Source: Chitinophaga sp. 180180018-3 (GTDB taxonomy: Bacteria; Bacteroidota; Bacteroidia; Chitinophagales; Chitinophagaceae). Taken from it: 64,000 bases of DNA. Every line of letters starts with the position of its first letter. The stretch's first letter is position 1. Under the pieces are notes generated by a model. The model did no database searches, was not told the origin of the DNA, and saw only the letters and a program-made list of their open reading frames with translations. Positions 9,212 through 19,400 of the stretch are shown here, one piece after another. The translations under genes were made by a program, and so were the position numbers. The stretch covers positions 62,001 to 126,000 of the forward strand of contig NZ_CP140772.1 in the NCBI RefSeq assembly GCF_037893185.1. Reading direction: 5' to 3'.

Positions 9212-9805
9212 ATGTATAAATATAGCCTGACCCTGTTTACAGTATTATTGCTGGCGCTCAGCCTGCGGGCACAGGATACCGCCTTTCTCCGTTCCTTTAA
9301 TCAGGAACGCCTGCAAACCACCCGCAATGCCATGCTGGTGCTGGGAGGCTGGTCAGTTGCCAATATAGCAGTCGGGCTCACGGCGATGGGCAACACAAGT
9401 GGAGAAGCGAAATATTTTCATCAGATGAACGCCATCTGGAATGGGGTGAACCTGGGCATCGCTATTGCCGGTTACTTCGGCAACCGCAGGCTCGATCCCT
9501 CCGGATATAATATGCAGCAAAGCATCCACGAACAAAATAAGATCGAGAAAATATACCTGATTAATGGTGCGCTCGATATCGCGTATATAATGGGCGGCCT
9601 CTACGCCCGGGAATACGGCAAAAACCAGTCGGGCAAAGAGCAGGACCGCTGGAAGGGATATGGTACTTCCATCATTTTCCAGGGAGGTTTCCTGCTGCTC
9701 TACGATATCGTTAATCTGAGCGTTCATCATCGGCACGGAAAAAAATTATACCATCGCTTTGATAATATGCAGCTGGGGCTGGGAAAGATTGCCGTCCGCT
9801 TCTGA
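9212..9805 (+). CDS. Small predicted membrane protein of unknown function, linked to the ebo cluster
   Basis: A 197-residue protein with a signal sequence (MYKYSLTLFTVLLLALSLRAQ) and three or four hydrophobic helices: around 43-58 (LVLGGWSVANIAVGL), 75-92 (WNGVNLGIAIAGYFGN), 115-130 (LINGALDIAYIMGGLY) and 152-168 (IIFQGGFLLLYDIVNL). The C-terminus carries HHRHGKKLYHRF, rich in His and basic residues. Its function is not recognised. It starts five bases after eboF, so it is probably expressed with the cluster and could be a membrane component for the ebo product. Similar small proteins may exist only in Bacteroidota. Confidence 0.7.
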   Translation: MYKYSLTLFTVLLLALSLRAQDTAFLRSFNQERLQTTRNAMLVLGGWSVANIAVGLTAMGNTSGEAKYFHQMNAIWNGVNLGIAIAGYFGNRRLDPSGYNMQQSIHEQNKIEKIYLINGALDIAYIMGGLYAREYGKNQSGKEQDRWKGYGTSIIFQGGFLLLYDIVNLSVHHRHGKKLYHRFDNMQLGLGKIAVRF

Positions 9806-9860
9806 TAATAAGCAGTTCATAAAAAATTTTCCCCTTCCCTGATTTATTTTTCTACTTTCA

Positions 9861-9874
9861 TGCAACCGATTGCT
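9861..9874. promoter_or_regulatory. LacI-type operator before the Gfo/Idh/MocA gene
   Basis: TGCAACCGATTGCT closely matches the palindrome TGCAANCGNTTGCA, a form typical of LacI-family operators with a central CG. It lies 45 bases before the start codon at 9920. Near-identical sites occur at 16251, 16350 and 61730, all before sugar-metabolism genes. Confidence 0.7.
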
Positions 9875-9919
9875 TTTTTGTCCAACCAACTATAAAACGA
9901 GTAAATCAATAATGTTGTT

Positions 9920-11257
9920 ATGAAAAGAAGAGACTTTCTGAAAACCGGTGGTATGGCCGGTTTAGGAGCCGGACTGACGATCCTCAATTTTCCTGTTTTC
10001 GGGAAAAATGCGCCCAGTAACAAACTGGTGCTGGGTGTAATGGGAGTAAATTCCCGTGGTAACTGGCTGGCACAATGTGCAGCGAAGCTTCCCGGAGCGG
10101 AAATCGGCTATGTATGTGATGTGGAAGAAGGCGCTATTGCCAAAGGTCTCAAAGCTATAGCCGGCGCCCAGGACCGCAAACCGGAGGTGATTCGGGACAT
10201 CCGTAAACTGCTGGAACGCAAGGATTTCGATGCCCTGTTTGTGGCTACGCCGGATCACTGGCATGCGCCTGCAGCCATCATGGCTACTGCTGCTGGTAAG
10301 CATGTGTATGTAGAAAAACCATGTGCCCATAATCCACATGAAGGCGAACTGCTGTTAGCTGCCGCAAAAAAATACAACCGCCTCGTACAAATGGGGAACC
10401 AGCGCCGCTCCTGGCCTAATCTGCAACAGGCCGTCAAAGAAGTCAAGGAACAACAGGTATTGGGTAAGGTATATTACGGGCGGGGATGGTATGTGAACAA
10501 CCGGGCTCCTATCGGTATCGGGAAAAAAATACCGGTGCCGAATACCCTGAATTGGGATCTCTGGCAGGGACCTGCTCCGCGCCGCGATTACCTCGATAAT
10601 ATCGTGCATTACAACTGGCACTGGCGCTGGAATTGGGGCACTTCCGAAACCTGTAACAACGCCACTCATGAGCTGGACTGCCTCCGCTGGTTCATGGATG
10701 TTGAATTCCCGACCAAAGTTACTTCCGCGGGCGGACGCTATGCCTATCCTCAGGACGACTGGGAAACGCCGGATACGCAAACCCTCAACTTCGAGTTCGA
10801 AGGAGGAAAGGCCATCGCCTGGGAAGGCCGCAGCTGCAGCCCGTTTGAACTGGAAAACAGCGGCCGCGGATTCGCCCTTTTCGGCGAACATGGCAGCCTC
10901 TATAACTCAGGTGGCGATAGCTATAAACTGATTGATACAAAAGGAAAGGTTATCAAAGAAGTAAAACAGGCCGCTAATCCTAATCAGAGTGTAACCAATA
11001 CCGTTAGTCCTGCCGGCGAATTTTACGATGCCGTTCACATCAACAACTTCCTGGAAAGTATACGGGGTAACGCTAAGCTGAATTCAGAAATCAATATCGG
11101 CTACCGCAGCAGCCTCCTTTGCCTGCTCGGAAATATCGCACAACGTACCGGTCATATCCTTCATACAGATCCCTCCAATGGTCATATCCTGAACGATAAA
11201 GACGCCATGAAGCTGTGGGAGCGGGAATACGAAAAAGGTTGGGCACCTAAGGTCTGA
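9920..11257 (+). CDS. Tat-exported Gfo/Idh/MocA family oxidoreductase
   Basis: A 445-residue protein with a twin-arginine signal (MKRRDFLKTGGMAGLGAG), so it is probably folded and loaded with NAD(P) before export to the periplasm. The Rossmann domain starts at about residue 35 (VLGVMGVNSRGNW), and the family signature EKPCAHN carries the catalytic-site Lys. A C-terminal alpha/beta substrate domain follows. Established: secreted Gfo/Idh/MocA enzymes pair with DUF1080 hydrolases in Bacteroidota to oxidise sugars at C3 and cleave 3-keto-glycosides. A DUF1080 tandem protein is encoded at 14836-16203 under the same operator type, which supports such a role. The substrate is not determined. Confidence 0.85.
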   Translation: MKRRDFLKTGGMAGLGAGLTILNFPVFGKNAPSNKLVLGVMGVNSRGNWLAQCAAKLPGAEIGYVCDVEEGAIAKGLKAIAGAQDRKPEVIRDIRKLLERKDFDALFVATPDHWHAPAAIMATAAGKHVYVEKPCAHNPHEGELLLAAAKKYNRLVQMGNQRRSWPNLQQAVKEVKEQQVLGKVYYGRGWYVNNRAPIGIGKKIPVPNTLNWDLWQGPAPRRDYLDNIVHYNWHWRWNWGTSETCNNATHELDCLRWFMDVEFPTKVTSAGGRYAYPQDDWETPDTQTLNFEFEGGKAIAWEGRSCSPFELENSGRGFALFGEHGSLYNSGGDSYKLIDTKGKVIKEVKQAANPNQSVTNTVSPAGEFYDAVHINNFLESIRGNAKLNSEINIGYRSSLLCLLGNIAQRTGHILHTDPSNGHILNDKDAMKLWEREYEKGWAPKV

Positions 11258-11268
11258 CGACCGGCCTC

Positions 11269-11315
11269 ATTCCGGTGGATTTTTTCAAAAATGATTGGAG
11301 ATTATCCACCGGAAT
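11269..11315 (+). terminator. Inverted repeat after the oxidoreductase gene
   Basis: ATTCCGGTGGAT (11269-11280) and ATCCACCGGAAT (11304-11315) form a perfect 12-bp stem with a 23-base loop, beginning 11 bases after the stop at 11257. The position fits a transcription terminator, although the downstream T-run is weak (TATTAACTTT). Confidence 0.5.
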
Positions 11316-11507
11316 TATTAACTTTGCCTGCCTTGAAACCCCTTCTCCTATTAGGTTTATAGACTTTAAATAAATATAATAACTTGTTATGCCCCATAAC
11401 TTTTAGTTATCTGTATTATTAATAATGTTCCCCTACTTTTGGCCAACTGTAATTTTTCGTAACCAACCACACCCACCAGCAATTTTACGTTCCGGAGGAA
11501 TGAAAGA

Positions 11508-12290
11508 ATGGAATTTATACACCAACCTGAACACCTGTCGGTATTACTGATAGGTTTAATCGTAGGATATTTGTCCGGTTTATTGGGCAAAGGCGGCAGC
11601 GCCATCAGCACTCCTGCGCTGCAGATCTTCGCGGGCGTAAACCCGTTTTATGCACTGGCATCTCCCCTGCCTGCATCTATTACGAGTACATTGTCTGCTA
11701 CCGCGGTTTACAGCCGGGAAAAACTATTCAATAAGCGTGTGATACTGATAGGAGCCGGTTGCGGCATACCGGCAACGATAATAGGCTCCGTGCTCAGCAG
11801 CTACCTGCCGGGGAAATCCCTGATGATCATGACCGCCCTTTTCATTGTGTCTGTTGGTGGAACCCTGATGTATTCTTTTCTCAGGGCTAAAACATTGACC
11901 GAAAACCCGGTTAGCTGTGATGAAGTGCCCATGGGAAAACTGATAGCCGCTTCTTTGTTTATAGGCTTTTTGTCGGGGTTGCTGGCTAATGCAGGCGGTG
12001 TGCTCTTCAGCTCTTTCTTCATAAAAAAATTGAAAATGCCCATTAAGCAGGCTTTGGCCTGTGCAGTGGTGTTATCGGCATTGCTGTCGGTTCCCGGGGC
12101 GCTGACACATTGGTGGTTGGGGCACATTGATTGGAACATTGCGCTGCTGCTGGCGCTTACGGCGTTTCCGGCTTCCTGGCTGGGAGCAAAGACAGCCGTA
12201 AAAATGAAAACACCTGCCCTGGAAAAACTGTTTGCACTTACCCTGATCGTATTCGGCTTATACGATATCTTCTTTACTATCTGGAAATAA
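11508..12290 (+). CDS. TauE/SafE family sulfite or organic-anion exporter-like membrane protein
   Basis: A 260-residue protein with about eight membrane segments. The N-terminal repeat carries the family glycine-rich signature (GYLSGLLGKGGSAISTPAL), echoed in the second half (GFLSGLLANAGGVLF), which is the typical inverted duplication. The start at 11508 is supported by a strong GGAGGA ten bases upstream, unusual in this window. TauE/SafE proteins are proposed to move sulfite, sulfoacetate or similar anions; the substrate here cannot be assigned. It stands alone and converges with the YjbR gene, whose end is 7 bases away. A second family member lies at 59030-59869. Confidence 0.85.
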   Translation: MEFIHQPEHLSVLLIGLIVGYLSGLLGKGGSAISTPALQIFAGVNPFYALASPLPASITSTLSATAVYSREKLFNKRVILIGAGCGIPATIIGSVLSSYLPGKSLMIMTALFIVSVGGTLMYSFLRAKTLTENPVSCDEVPMGKLIAASLFIGFLSGLLANAGGVLFSSFFIKKLKMPIKQALACAVVLSALLSVPGALTHWWLGHIDWNIALLLALTAFPASWLGAKTAVKMKTPALEKLFALTLIVFGLYDIFFTIWK

Positions 12291-12297
12291 TCAGCGC

Positions 12298-12654
12298 TTA
12301 TGCGTGCGCTTTCATCTTATGAATGACTTCCTGCTCATAAGGAGGCAGGGTGCTCACGATGATTTCATAGGCGTTCTGCAGAAATGTTTCCAGTTCCTGC
12401 GAAGGCAACATATCTTCCTGTTTTAGCTGTACCCAGTGATAGCGGGCCAGATGAGGAGCCGGTACTATGCCAGGCCGGGAAATCAATTCATGAAACTGGC
12501 GCTGATTGCACTTGAAGGAAACCCGGTGTGGGGGATCCATGGAAATCATACAAAACAGCTTTTCGCCTACGTAAAAGCGCAGCTCATTGTCCCACTTTTG
12601 TTCAGTGATGACAGCCGGTAGCGAACGGCACATTTCAAGGGTGTGATCAAACAT
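12298..12654 (-). CDS. MmcQ/YjbR family protein
   Basis: A 118-residue protein with the CyaY-like fold of YjbR proteins: the N-terminal LEMCRSLPAVITEQKWDNELRF, the strand pair KLFCMISM and RVSFKCN, and the C-terminal HWVQLKQ ... FLQNAYEIIV helix are all recognisable. Some family members bind DNA through a double-wing surface, but no cellular role is established. It converges with the TauE gene. The full family length is present and the frame is intact. It appears to be a single-gene unit. Confidence 0.8.
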   Translation of the reverse strand: MFDHTLEMCRSLPAVITEQKWDNELRFYVGEKLFCMISMDPPHRVSFKCNQRQFHELISRPGIVPAPHLARYHWVQLKQEDMLPSQELETFLQNAYEIIVSTLPPYEQEVIHKMKAHA

Positions 12655-12859
12655 AGCAGCAGGTTTTTAAGAATATTATCAGATGCCGTTTTTTTACGAC
12701 GGCTTGTGTCAAAAGTTTACTTGCACAGACTAACATATTTAAATATGAAGTATGTGTGGTTAACGCAATGCTGAGCTGTAAATAGTGAATGAAACTGCTC
12801 TATAAAAGTAGGAAATAAAAAGCAATACTGAATGTTAAAAAGAAGCGAAGCTTTTTTTC

Positions 12860-12929
12860 AAAAAAAGCTTACCCGGAACTGTATTAGATCTGTAGGAAGT
12901 TTGTTAATCATAATTTAATTCCGGGTAAG
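12860..12929 (-). terminator. Long-loop terminator of the DUF885 gene
   Basis: CTTACCCGGAA at 12868-12878 pairs with TTCCGGGTAAG at 12919-12929 (11 bp, loop about 40 bases). Read on the minus strand, the stem is followed by CTTTTTTTG, and it starts eight bases after the DUF885 stop codon. Confidence 0.65.
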
Positions 12930-12936
12930 CGGAGGG

Positions 12937-14721
12937 TTATTGCCGGGCAGCCCAGCGGGCCATTTTTTGTTCCAGTACTGAAAGCGGCACACAGCCATCT
13001 TTCAGCAACTCGTCGTGGAAAGACGAGAGGTGAAATTTGTTGCCCAGCTCCGTAGTATACTTATTCCGTAGTTCACGGATCTTCAGTTCTCCGATCTTGT
13101 ACGATAATGCCTGCGCCGGAATAGCCATATAGCGCTCTATTTCGGCGGTAGCTTCCTGTTCGGAGAGGGGTTCGTTATCCATCATGTATTTGATGGCCTG
13201 CTCCCGGGTCCAGCCTTTGGCATGCATACCCACGTCTACTACCAGGCGGATGGCGCGGTGTATTTCATCCGTCAGCCGGCCGAAGTACATGTAAGGATCT
13301 GTATAAAGACCCAGTTCCTTGCCCAGGCTTTCACAATAAAGGGCATACCCTTCGCCATAGGCCCCGATCCAGGAGAAGCGACGGAATTTAGGCAGGGAAT
13401 CGTTTTCCTGCTGCAGCGAGATCTGGAAATGATGGCCGGGAATGGCTTCGTGCAGGAACAGGCATTCCATACCGCTATAGGGGAATTCCGCTGCATTCAG
13501 GATCGGTACGTAGAATACACCTGGACGGGTACCATCTGCACTGCCCTGTATGTATTCCGCGGAAGCAGATGCAGCCCGGTAGGCCTCTGTCTGGCGTATC
13601 TCGAAAGGCGTTTTAGGCAGATGTCCATACATTTTTTTCACGCCGGGCATGATCTTGTTTTCAATGGCTTTGAAAGAATCCAGGATGGCTGCCGGGGTTT
13701 TGAAGATGCGTAGTTTTTTATCACTTCTTACAAAAGCAAAAAAAGCTGGCAGGTCTCCTTTAAAGCCGGCATCGCTTTTAACCGTTTCCATTTCCCCGCG
13801 AATACGCGCCACCTCTTTTTCGCCGAGGGAAAATATTTCTTCCGGGCTAAGATTGGTGGTTGTCCAGCTTTTGATCAGAAACGCATAGTAAGGCTTTCCA
13901 TCCGGGATGCCCTCTATTCCGCTGCTGGTGCGGGCTTTAGCCAGGTATTCGTCTTGCATGAACTGGTGCAGCTTCGCGTAGGAAGGCAGTATATATGTTT
14001 CAATAGCATTGGTGTAATCCTTTACCAGACCGGCTTTGTCGGTTCCGCTGATAGCCGCTGGTATGGCTTTCAACGGAGAATAATACACGTTGGCGGCGGT
14101 ATCTTTTTTTGCCAGATCGGCCAGCTGCGGCAGGGTTTTCACCACCAGGCTTCCTGGCAGTACATATCCGGTTGCCATACCACGGCGCATATTAGCGATG
14201 GCGGTATCGGTCCAGGCAGCGAAGCCTTTCATGCGACTGATGAAGTTGTGGTAATCCTTCACTGTTTTGAACGGCTGGGCAGAGGTGCCGGAGCCATACT
14301 GGGCCAGTGTCAGCGGCAGGCAGGTGAATTGTTGTACCGGCATCAGGTTGTCGTGGAACGAAAGGGCTTCCCGGTTGATATCAAATTCCCGCCTCAGCAT
14401 ATCGTAGGTGATACGGTCGTTGCCGGAAAGTGCCGCTGTATCAACTGTCTTGATAGCCTGCTGATAGCGGGCATAAAAAGAATCCAGTCTGGCCCGGTAG
14501 CTGTCGCTGATATCAGCCGGCAGCTGATCGTTGTATTGATTTTCCCCGTTTTGGGTGGCCTGCACGGGATTGAGTGCCATGTTTTCGTCGTAGTAACGGG
14601 CGGCCAGGTGGTGCAGTGAATCCTGGGTAGCGCCGGAACCGCCGTGGCCGGGCTGCTGACAAGCACCCGCCAACATAGCTCCCAGTAGCCAGAAGTAGCC
14701 TTTTTGTTGTAACATGTTCAT
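12937..14721 (-). CDS. DUF885 family metallopeptidase-like lipoprotein
   Basis: A 594-residue protein with a lipoprotein signal (lipobox LAGAC, then QQPGHGGSG), so it is probably anchored in the periplasm or outer membrane. The conserved motif HEAIPGHHFQ in the C-terminal half resembles a zinc-binding HExxxH-type site of DUF885 proteins, which are thought to be peptidases. The length is normal for the family. ATG at 14721 is used; a second ATG two codons later is possible. A terminator-like hairpin belonging to the upstream DUF1080 gene separates the two, so it is probably transcribed on its own. The substrate is unknown. Confidence 0.82.
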   Translation of the reverse strand: MNMLQQKGYFWLLGAMLAGACQQPGHGGSGATQDSLHHLAARYYDENMALNPVQATQNGENQYNDQLPADISDSYRARLDSFYARYQQAIKTVDTAALSGNDRITYDMLRREFDINREALSFHDNLMPVQQFTCLPLTLAQYGSGTSAQPFKTVKDYHNFISRMKGFAAWTDTAIANMRRGMATGYVLPGSLVVKTLPQLADLAKKDTAANVYYSPLKAIPAAISGTDKAGLVKDYTNAIETYILPSYAKLHQFMQDEYLAKARTSSGIEGIPDGKPYYAFLIKSWTTTNLSPEEIFSLGEKEVARIRGEMETVKSDAGFKGDLPAFFAFVRSDKKLRIFKTPAAILDSFKAIENKIMPGVKKMYGHLPKTPFEIRQTEAYRAASASAEYIQGSADGTRPGVFYVPILNAAEFPYSGMECLFLHEAIPGHHFQISLQQENDSLPKFRRFSWIGAYGEGYALYCESLGKELGLYTDPYMYFGRLTDEIHRAIRLVVDVGMHAKGWTREQAIKYMMDNEPLSEQEATAEIERYMAIPAQALSYKIGELKIRELRNKYTTELGNKFHLSSFHDELLKDGCVPLSVLEQKMARWAARQ

Positions 14722-14770
14722 ATAGAAGGGTTGTGTATCCTTAGTAAATTACCGCTTTCCGGAAGAAAAA

Positions 14771-14796
14771 AAGCATTCCGAAGAATCGGAATGCTT
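14771..14796 (-). terminator. Terminator of the tandem DUF1080 gene
   Basis: AAGCATTCCGA-agaa-TCGGAATGCTT is a perfect 11-bp stem with a 4-base loop. On the minus strand it is followed by TTTTTTTC. It lies 40 bases beyond the DUF1080 stop at 14836. Confidence 0.85.
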
Positions 14797-14835
14797 ATTT
14801 AGAACAGTGAACAATGAAAAAAAAGATAAAAAATA

Positions 14836-16203
14836 TTATTTAAGGACTTTTATCTTGATGCTTTTGAAAGAGACTTCGTTACCATGGTCCTGTAAAAGGA
14901 TGTGCCCTTCAGGCCACAGGCCAAAATTCTTCCAGTTTTTGTACTTGCTGATAGCTATCAGATCCTTGAAAGCCTGGGAGCCACGCTCATATTCAAGTAC
15001 TTTGAATCCGTTTAACCAGTGCTCTACGTGGTTATTTGGATACACAATAATACGACCTTTGTTCCATTCTCCAATGGGATTAATAGCCCGTTTTTCCTGT
15101 TTTCTTGTCATGAGGTCGTAAAGACTTGCTAATGTGCGGTTTCCATCGCGTCCCAGCTTCGCATCCGGATGTTTTTCATCATCCAGAATCTGGTATTCCA
15201 GGCCTATCGCCGACTTGCCACCGGTTTCATATGTTTCGCTAACGAAGTATTTGACACCGCTGTTAGCGCCCGGCGTGAGTTTGAACGTAAATTCCAGCTC
15301 GAAAGCGCTGTATTGTTTATCAGTGATGATATCGCCACCACTGCCTTCTTCATTTCCATTGGAATGCTCAATGGTAAGTATACCATCCTTCATCACCCAT
15401 CCGGCGGTCGGGAAATCCTTTTTATACACGCCTCTCCAGCCTTTGCTGGATTTTCCATCCCAAAGCAGCTGGTAGCCGTTTTTCTTTTCCTGACCAGAAA
15501 CATCGTTATCCACATTATTCACTACGAAAATATTGTCGTAGGGAGAATATTGTGAGGCAGCAGGGTTTTCGATGATACGGAGGTTTTTCCAGTAGATGTT
15601 CTTGTTATCATCAGCTGCATTTTTCCCGATACCATGTACCTGGAGGGCAATAAAGCCTTTGGGCAGCGCGGTATCCACCAAGTGGGCGGCAGGCACGCCG
15701 TTCACCCAGGTGCGCATCTCATTGCCCCGGCACTCGATACGGTACTTGTTCCAGCCATCTTTCTTAAAGGCTTCTTTCGCAGTCGGGTTCAGCTCCAGCG
15801 GATACTGCCAGCCCCTGCGGCCTTCTTCATAAATACCCCCGCTCCATTTGCGGTCGGATGGATCAATTTCCATCTGGTAGCCAAACACACGGCCATTCTG
15901 GTAGTCGGACCGGCTTTGGCTGCGGAACTGGATACCGGAATTGAATTCCTTACCCAGCTTAAATTCCAGCTCCAGGATAAAGTTGCCATACTCCTTGTCT
16001 GTGGCCAGGAAGGAATTAGGCGTATTCATCACCGTGGTGCCCACAATTTCACCATCTTCTACATGGTACTTCGCTTCACCTCCCAGCTGTTTCCAGCCTT
16101 TCAGGTCCTTACCATTGAAAAGCTGCTTCCACTGCGCTTTCTGCGCAAAAAGGCCTCCGTACATACACAGCAGGGAGCCACATAAGAGAATCGTCTTTTT
16201 CAT
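14836..16203 (-). CDS. Secreted protein with two DUF1080 (3-keto-disaccharide hydrolase) domains
   Basis: A 455-residue protein with signal peptide [20 protein letters not shown]. The first DUF1080 domain runs from about 25 to 215 ([11 protein letters not shown] at its start, [11 protein letters not shown] in its middle), the second from about 240 to 455 ([25 protein letters not shown]). The fold is a concanavalin-like beta-sandwich. Established: family members hydrolyse 3-keto-glycosides made by Gfo/Idh/MocA dehydrogenases. The gene is divergent from a SusC/SusD pair, with LacI-type operators between them, so all three are likely induced by one sugar. A single-domain relative sits at 25626-26240. 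Confidence 0.85.
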   Translation of the reverse strand: MKKTILLCGSLLCMYGGLFAQKAQWKQLFNGKDLKGWKQLGGEAKYHVEDGEIVGTTVMNTPNSFLATDKEYGNFILELEFKLGKEFNSGIQFRSQSRSDYQNGRVFGYQMEIDPSDRKWSGGIYEEGRRGWQYPLELNPTAKEAFKKDGWNKYRIECRGNEMRTWVNGVPAAHLVDTALPKGFIALQVHGIGKNAADDNKNIYWKNLRIIENPAASQYSPYDNIFVVNNVDNDVSGQEKKNGYQLLWDGKSSKGWRGVYKKDFPTAGWVMKDGILTIEHSNGNEEGSGGDIITDKQYSAFELEFTFKLTPGANSGVKYFVSETYETGGKSAIGLEYQILDDEKHPDAKLGRDGNRTLASLYDLMTRKQEKRAINPIGEWNKGRIIVYPNNHVEHWLNGFKVLEYERGSQAFKDLIAISKYKNWKNFGLWPEGHILLQDHGNEVSFKSIKIKVLK

Positions 16204-16250
16204 AAAAAAAAAGGAATGAGGTGACCAAAATAAACAATGAAAATGATTTT

Positions 16251-16264
16251 TACAACCGATTGCA
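16251..16264. promoter_or_regulatory. LacI-type operator, DUF1080-proximal
   Basis: TACAACCGATTGCA matches TGCAANCGNTTGCA at all but one defined position. It lies 48 bases upstream of the DUF1080 start codon (16203, minus strand). The partner site at 16350 is exactly 99 bases away. Confidence 0.7.
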
Positions 16265-16349
16265 AAGAATTGATCTTTTTATTTTTTTAAAAAAAGAAGC
16301 TACTCCCCACAAGGTCGCCTTTTAGACGTACTATAAATAAAAATATTCA

Positions 16350-16363
16350 TGCAAACGATTGCA
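16350..16363. promoter_or_regulatory. LacI-type operator, SusC-proximal
   Basis: TGCAAACGATTGCA is a full match to the palindrome TGCAANCGNTTGCA. It lies in the divergent gap between the DUF1080 gene and susC (start 16486). With the site at 16251 it could allow looping or independent control of the two promoters. Confidence 0.8.
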
Positions 16364-16485
16364 AAATTCCAAAATTGTATTATTTTGTTACCCGAAGAAC
16401 TAAGTAGCGAATTGCCAAAATCTAACTTGGATCCAAAATCTGATTTTAATCCAGCCCTTTAATCCACAATTACATAAACAACGTT

Positions 16486-19400
16486 ATGAAAAAAACTTGT
16501 TCACGTCTTCTATGTATGATAGCATGCTTGCTATTTTATCAATTTTCCCCCGGACAGGGGAAGCCCATTACCGTTGAAGGCAATGTACTCGATGCCCAGA
16601 AAATGCCATTGGTAGGGGTAACTATTGCTATTAAAGGCAAAAATAGCGGTACCCAGTCGGACCCCAAAGGCCATTACCGGCTCCAGATAGCCGATCCCGC
16701 CAATGCCGTACTGGTATTCACTTTTATCGGTTACGCAGCACATGAAGAACCTGTTAATGGTCGTGCAATCGTTTCCATAGTAATGGGAGAGGATCATAAA
16801 AAACTCGACGAAATTGTAGTAGTCGGATATGGTCAACAGCGGAAGAAAGATGTAACCGGCGCCATCTCTACCGTAAGCGCAAAGTCGATACAGGATGTAC
16901 CTGTAACCAACCCCCAGCAGGCTTTACAAGGCCGCGCACCCGGTGTGGAAGTTATTAATAACAGCTCCAAGCCTGGAGATGAGCCACAGGTACGTATCCG
17001 CGGCTCCCGCTCCCTCAACGCCGGAAACGATCCCCTCTATGTAGTAGACGGAATTCCTTACGCCGGCAGCCTCAATGATATCGGCACGGGAGTAATACAA
17101 TCGATGGATATTTTGAAAGACGCCTCCGCCACTGCCATTTATGGATCCAGGGGCGCCAATGGCGTGATCCTCGTAACTACCCAACGTGGCAAAGAAGGAA
17201 AACCCATGGTGTCGTACAGCGGATCCTATGGCATCGTTCATCAGCTGGGCGAAACGGATATGATGCATGCTTCCCGCTTCATTGAAATGCGCCGCGAAGC
17301 TTACCGCACTATCGGGAAATATGATAATAGTAATCCGGATGCTTCCGATCAGAAAATCTTCAACTCAACGGAATATGCCAATATCAAGAAAGGTGTGGAT
17401 GTAGACTGGCAGAAACTCATGATTTCACAGGGATACCAGACTAACCACGGCGTAAACGTTTCCGGCGGCTCTGATAATACCAGGTATAACATCGGCCTGG
17501 GATACTTTAAAGACCAGGGTGTATTGAAGCTGCAGAGTTACGAACGTTACAATTTTAATATGTCCCTGGATCAGCGTATAGGCGACAGGGTTAGAGTGGG
17601 AGCCACCTTGCTGGGTTCATACAGTCTTCGCAATGGTGAAACTTACAACGGTATCGACAACGCGCTGAAAATGCTGCCTATTGCGGCGCCATATGACGAT
17701 AACGGTAAACTGATCACCTACCCGACCGGCGATAACCAGCAGCCCAACCCGCTGCTCGACTATGTAGATGGTAACCGTGTTGAACTGATGAAACGTTTGC
17801 GTGTATTCACCAGTTTATACGGAGAAGTGGAAATTATCGACGGATTGAAATATCGCCTCAATGTGGGGCCGGATATTCAATCCTATAACTATGGCCTGTT
17901 CCAGGGGAAAAATAATACCAACCTCCTGATCGGCGGCGGCGATGCAACTGCTACCAAAAGCAATGCCTCCGTAATTGCCTACACGATTGAAAATCTCCTT
18001 AATTATAATAAACTGGTGAAGAAACATAATATCGGGGTAACCGGCCTGTATAGCGTACAGCGCCAGACTACCGATATTTCAGGCGCCAACGTAAGAGGTA
18101 TCCCCATTGAATCCCAGCAATACTATAACCTCGGACAGGCACTCAATGTGACCGGATTGAACAGCAGTCTTAGTACATGGACGATCCTCTCTTACATGGG
18201 CCGCGTGAACTATGGTTACGACGATCGTTACCTGTTAACACTGACGTTACGTGCCGATGGTTCTTCCCGTTTTGCACCCGGAAAGAAATGGGGGTATTTC
18301 CCTTCCGTGGCAGTGGGCTGGAACATCATGAATGAAGCGCCTTTCAAAGGTCAACATGTGATGGATAACCTGAAACTCCGTGCCAGCTACGGCCGTATAG
18401 GCAACACCGGTATTAATCCATATGCTACACAGGGCGCCCTGCAAAGGATTCCGTATTCATTCGGAAATAAAGGCGTACTGGGCTATGTGCCCTCCGACCT
18501 GCGTAATCCTTCCCTTACCTGGGAAACAACTACTTCTGCAGACATTGGGCTCGATTTCGGCTTTTTCAATGGCCGTATCAGTGGTGTGATAGAATGGTAT
18601 AATCAGCGTACTACTGATCTGTTGATGCCGCAAACGCTGCCTTACAGCAATGGTTTCAACCAGGTACTGATGAACCTGGGTACCAGCCGGAACAGGGGCC
18701 TGGAAATTGGCATCTCTGCTACCGTGATCGATAATCCCAATGGATTCTCCTGGAAAATGGATGTTAACTATTCCCGCAACCGGTCCAGGATTTTGTCGCT
18801 CGGCGATGGAAGATCAGCGGATATTGGTAATGCCTGGTTTGTTGGTCAACCTACCTATGTATACTACGACTTTAAAAAGATCGGTATCTGGCAGGATAAA
18901 GATGCTGCACTGGCCGCCAAATATGGGGTGAAGCCAGGGGAGATAAGATTGGAAGATGTGAATAAGGATACCGTAATCGATGCCAAGAACGATCGCCAGA
19001 TCCTGGGTGCTCCTGAAGCGAAATGGCAGGCAGGAACTACACAGCGTTTTTCCTATAAAGGTTTTGAATTATCGGTGGTGGCGTTTGCACGTTGGGGAAG
19101 TATGATTAAGAGCGATTTCTACTCCAACTACAACACCCTGTTTGGTCGTTATAATAACCTGGATGTTAATTATAACACACCATCCAATCCTTCCAACGAT
19201 TTCCCGCGGCCGAATGCCAATCAGGAAAGGCCGAGCAACTATCAATCGCTCAGCTATTTTGATGGTTCATTCTTCAAGATCCGTAACATCACCCTGGCTT
19301 ATTCCTTGCCGGATAAAGTGGTTCGCAACTGGTCGATGCGGGATCTGCGCTTTACCGTAGGTGTGAAGCAGCCATTGATCCTGGCGCCTTATCGTCAGAA

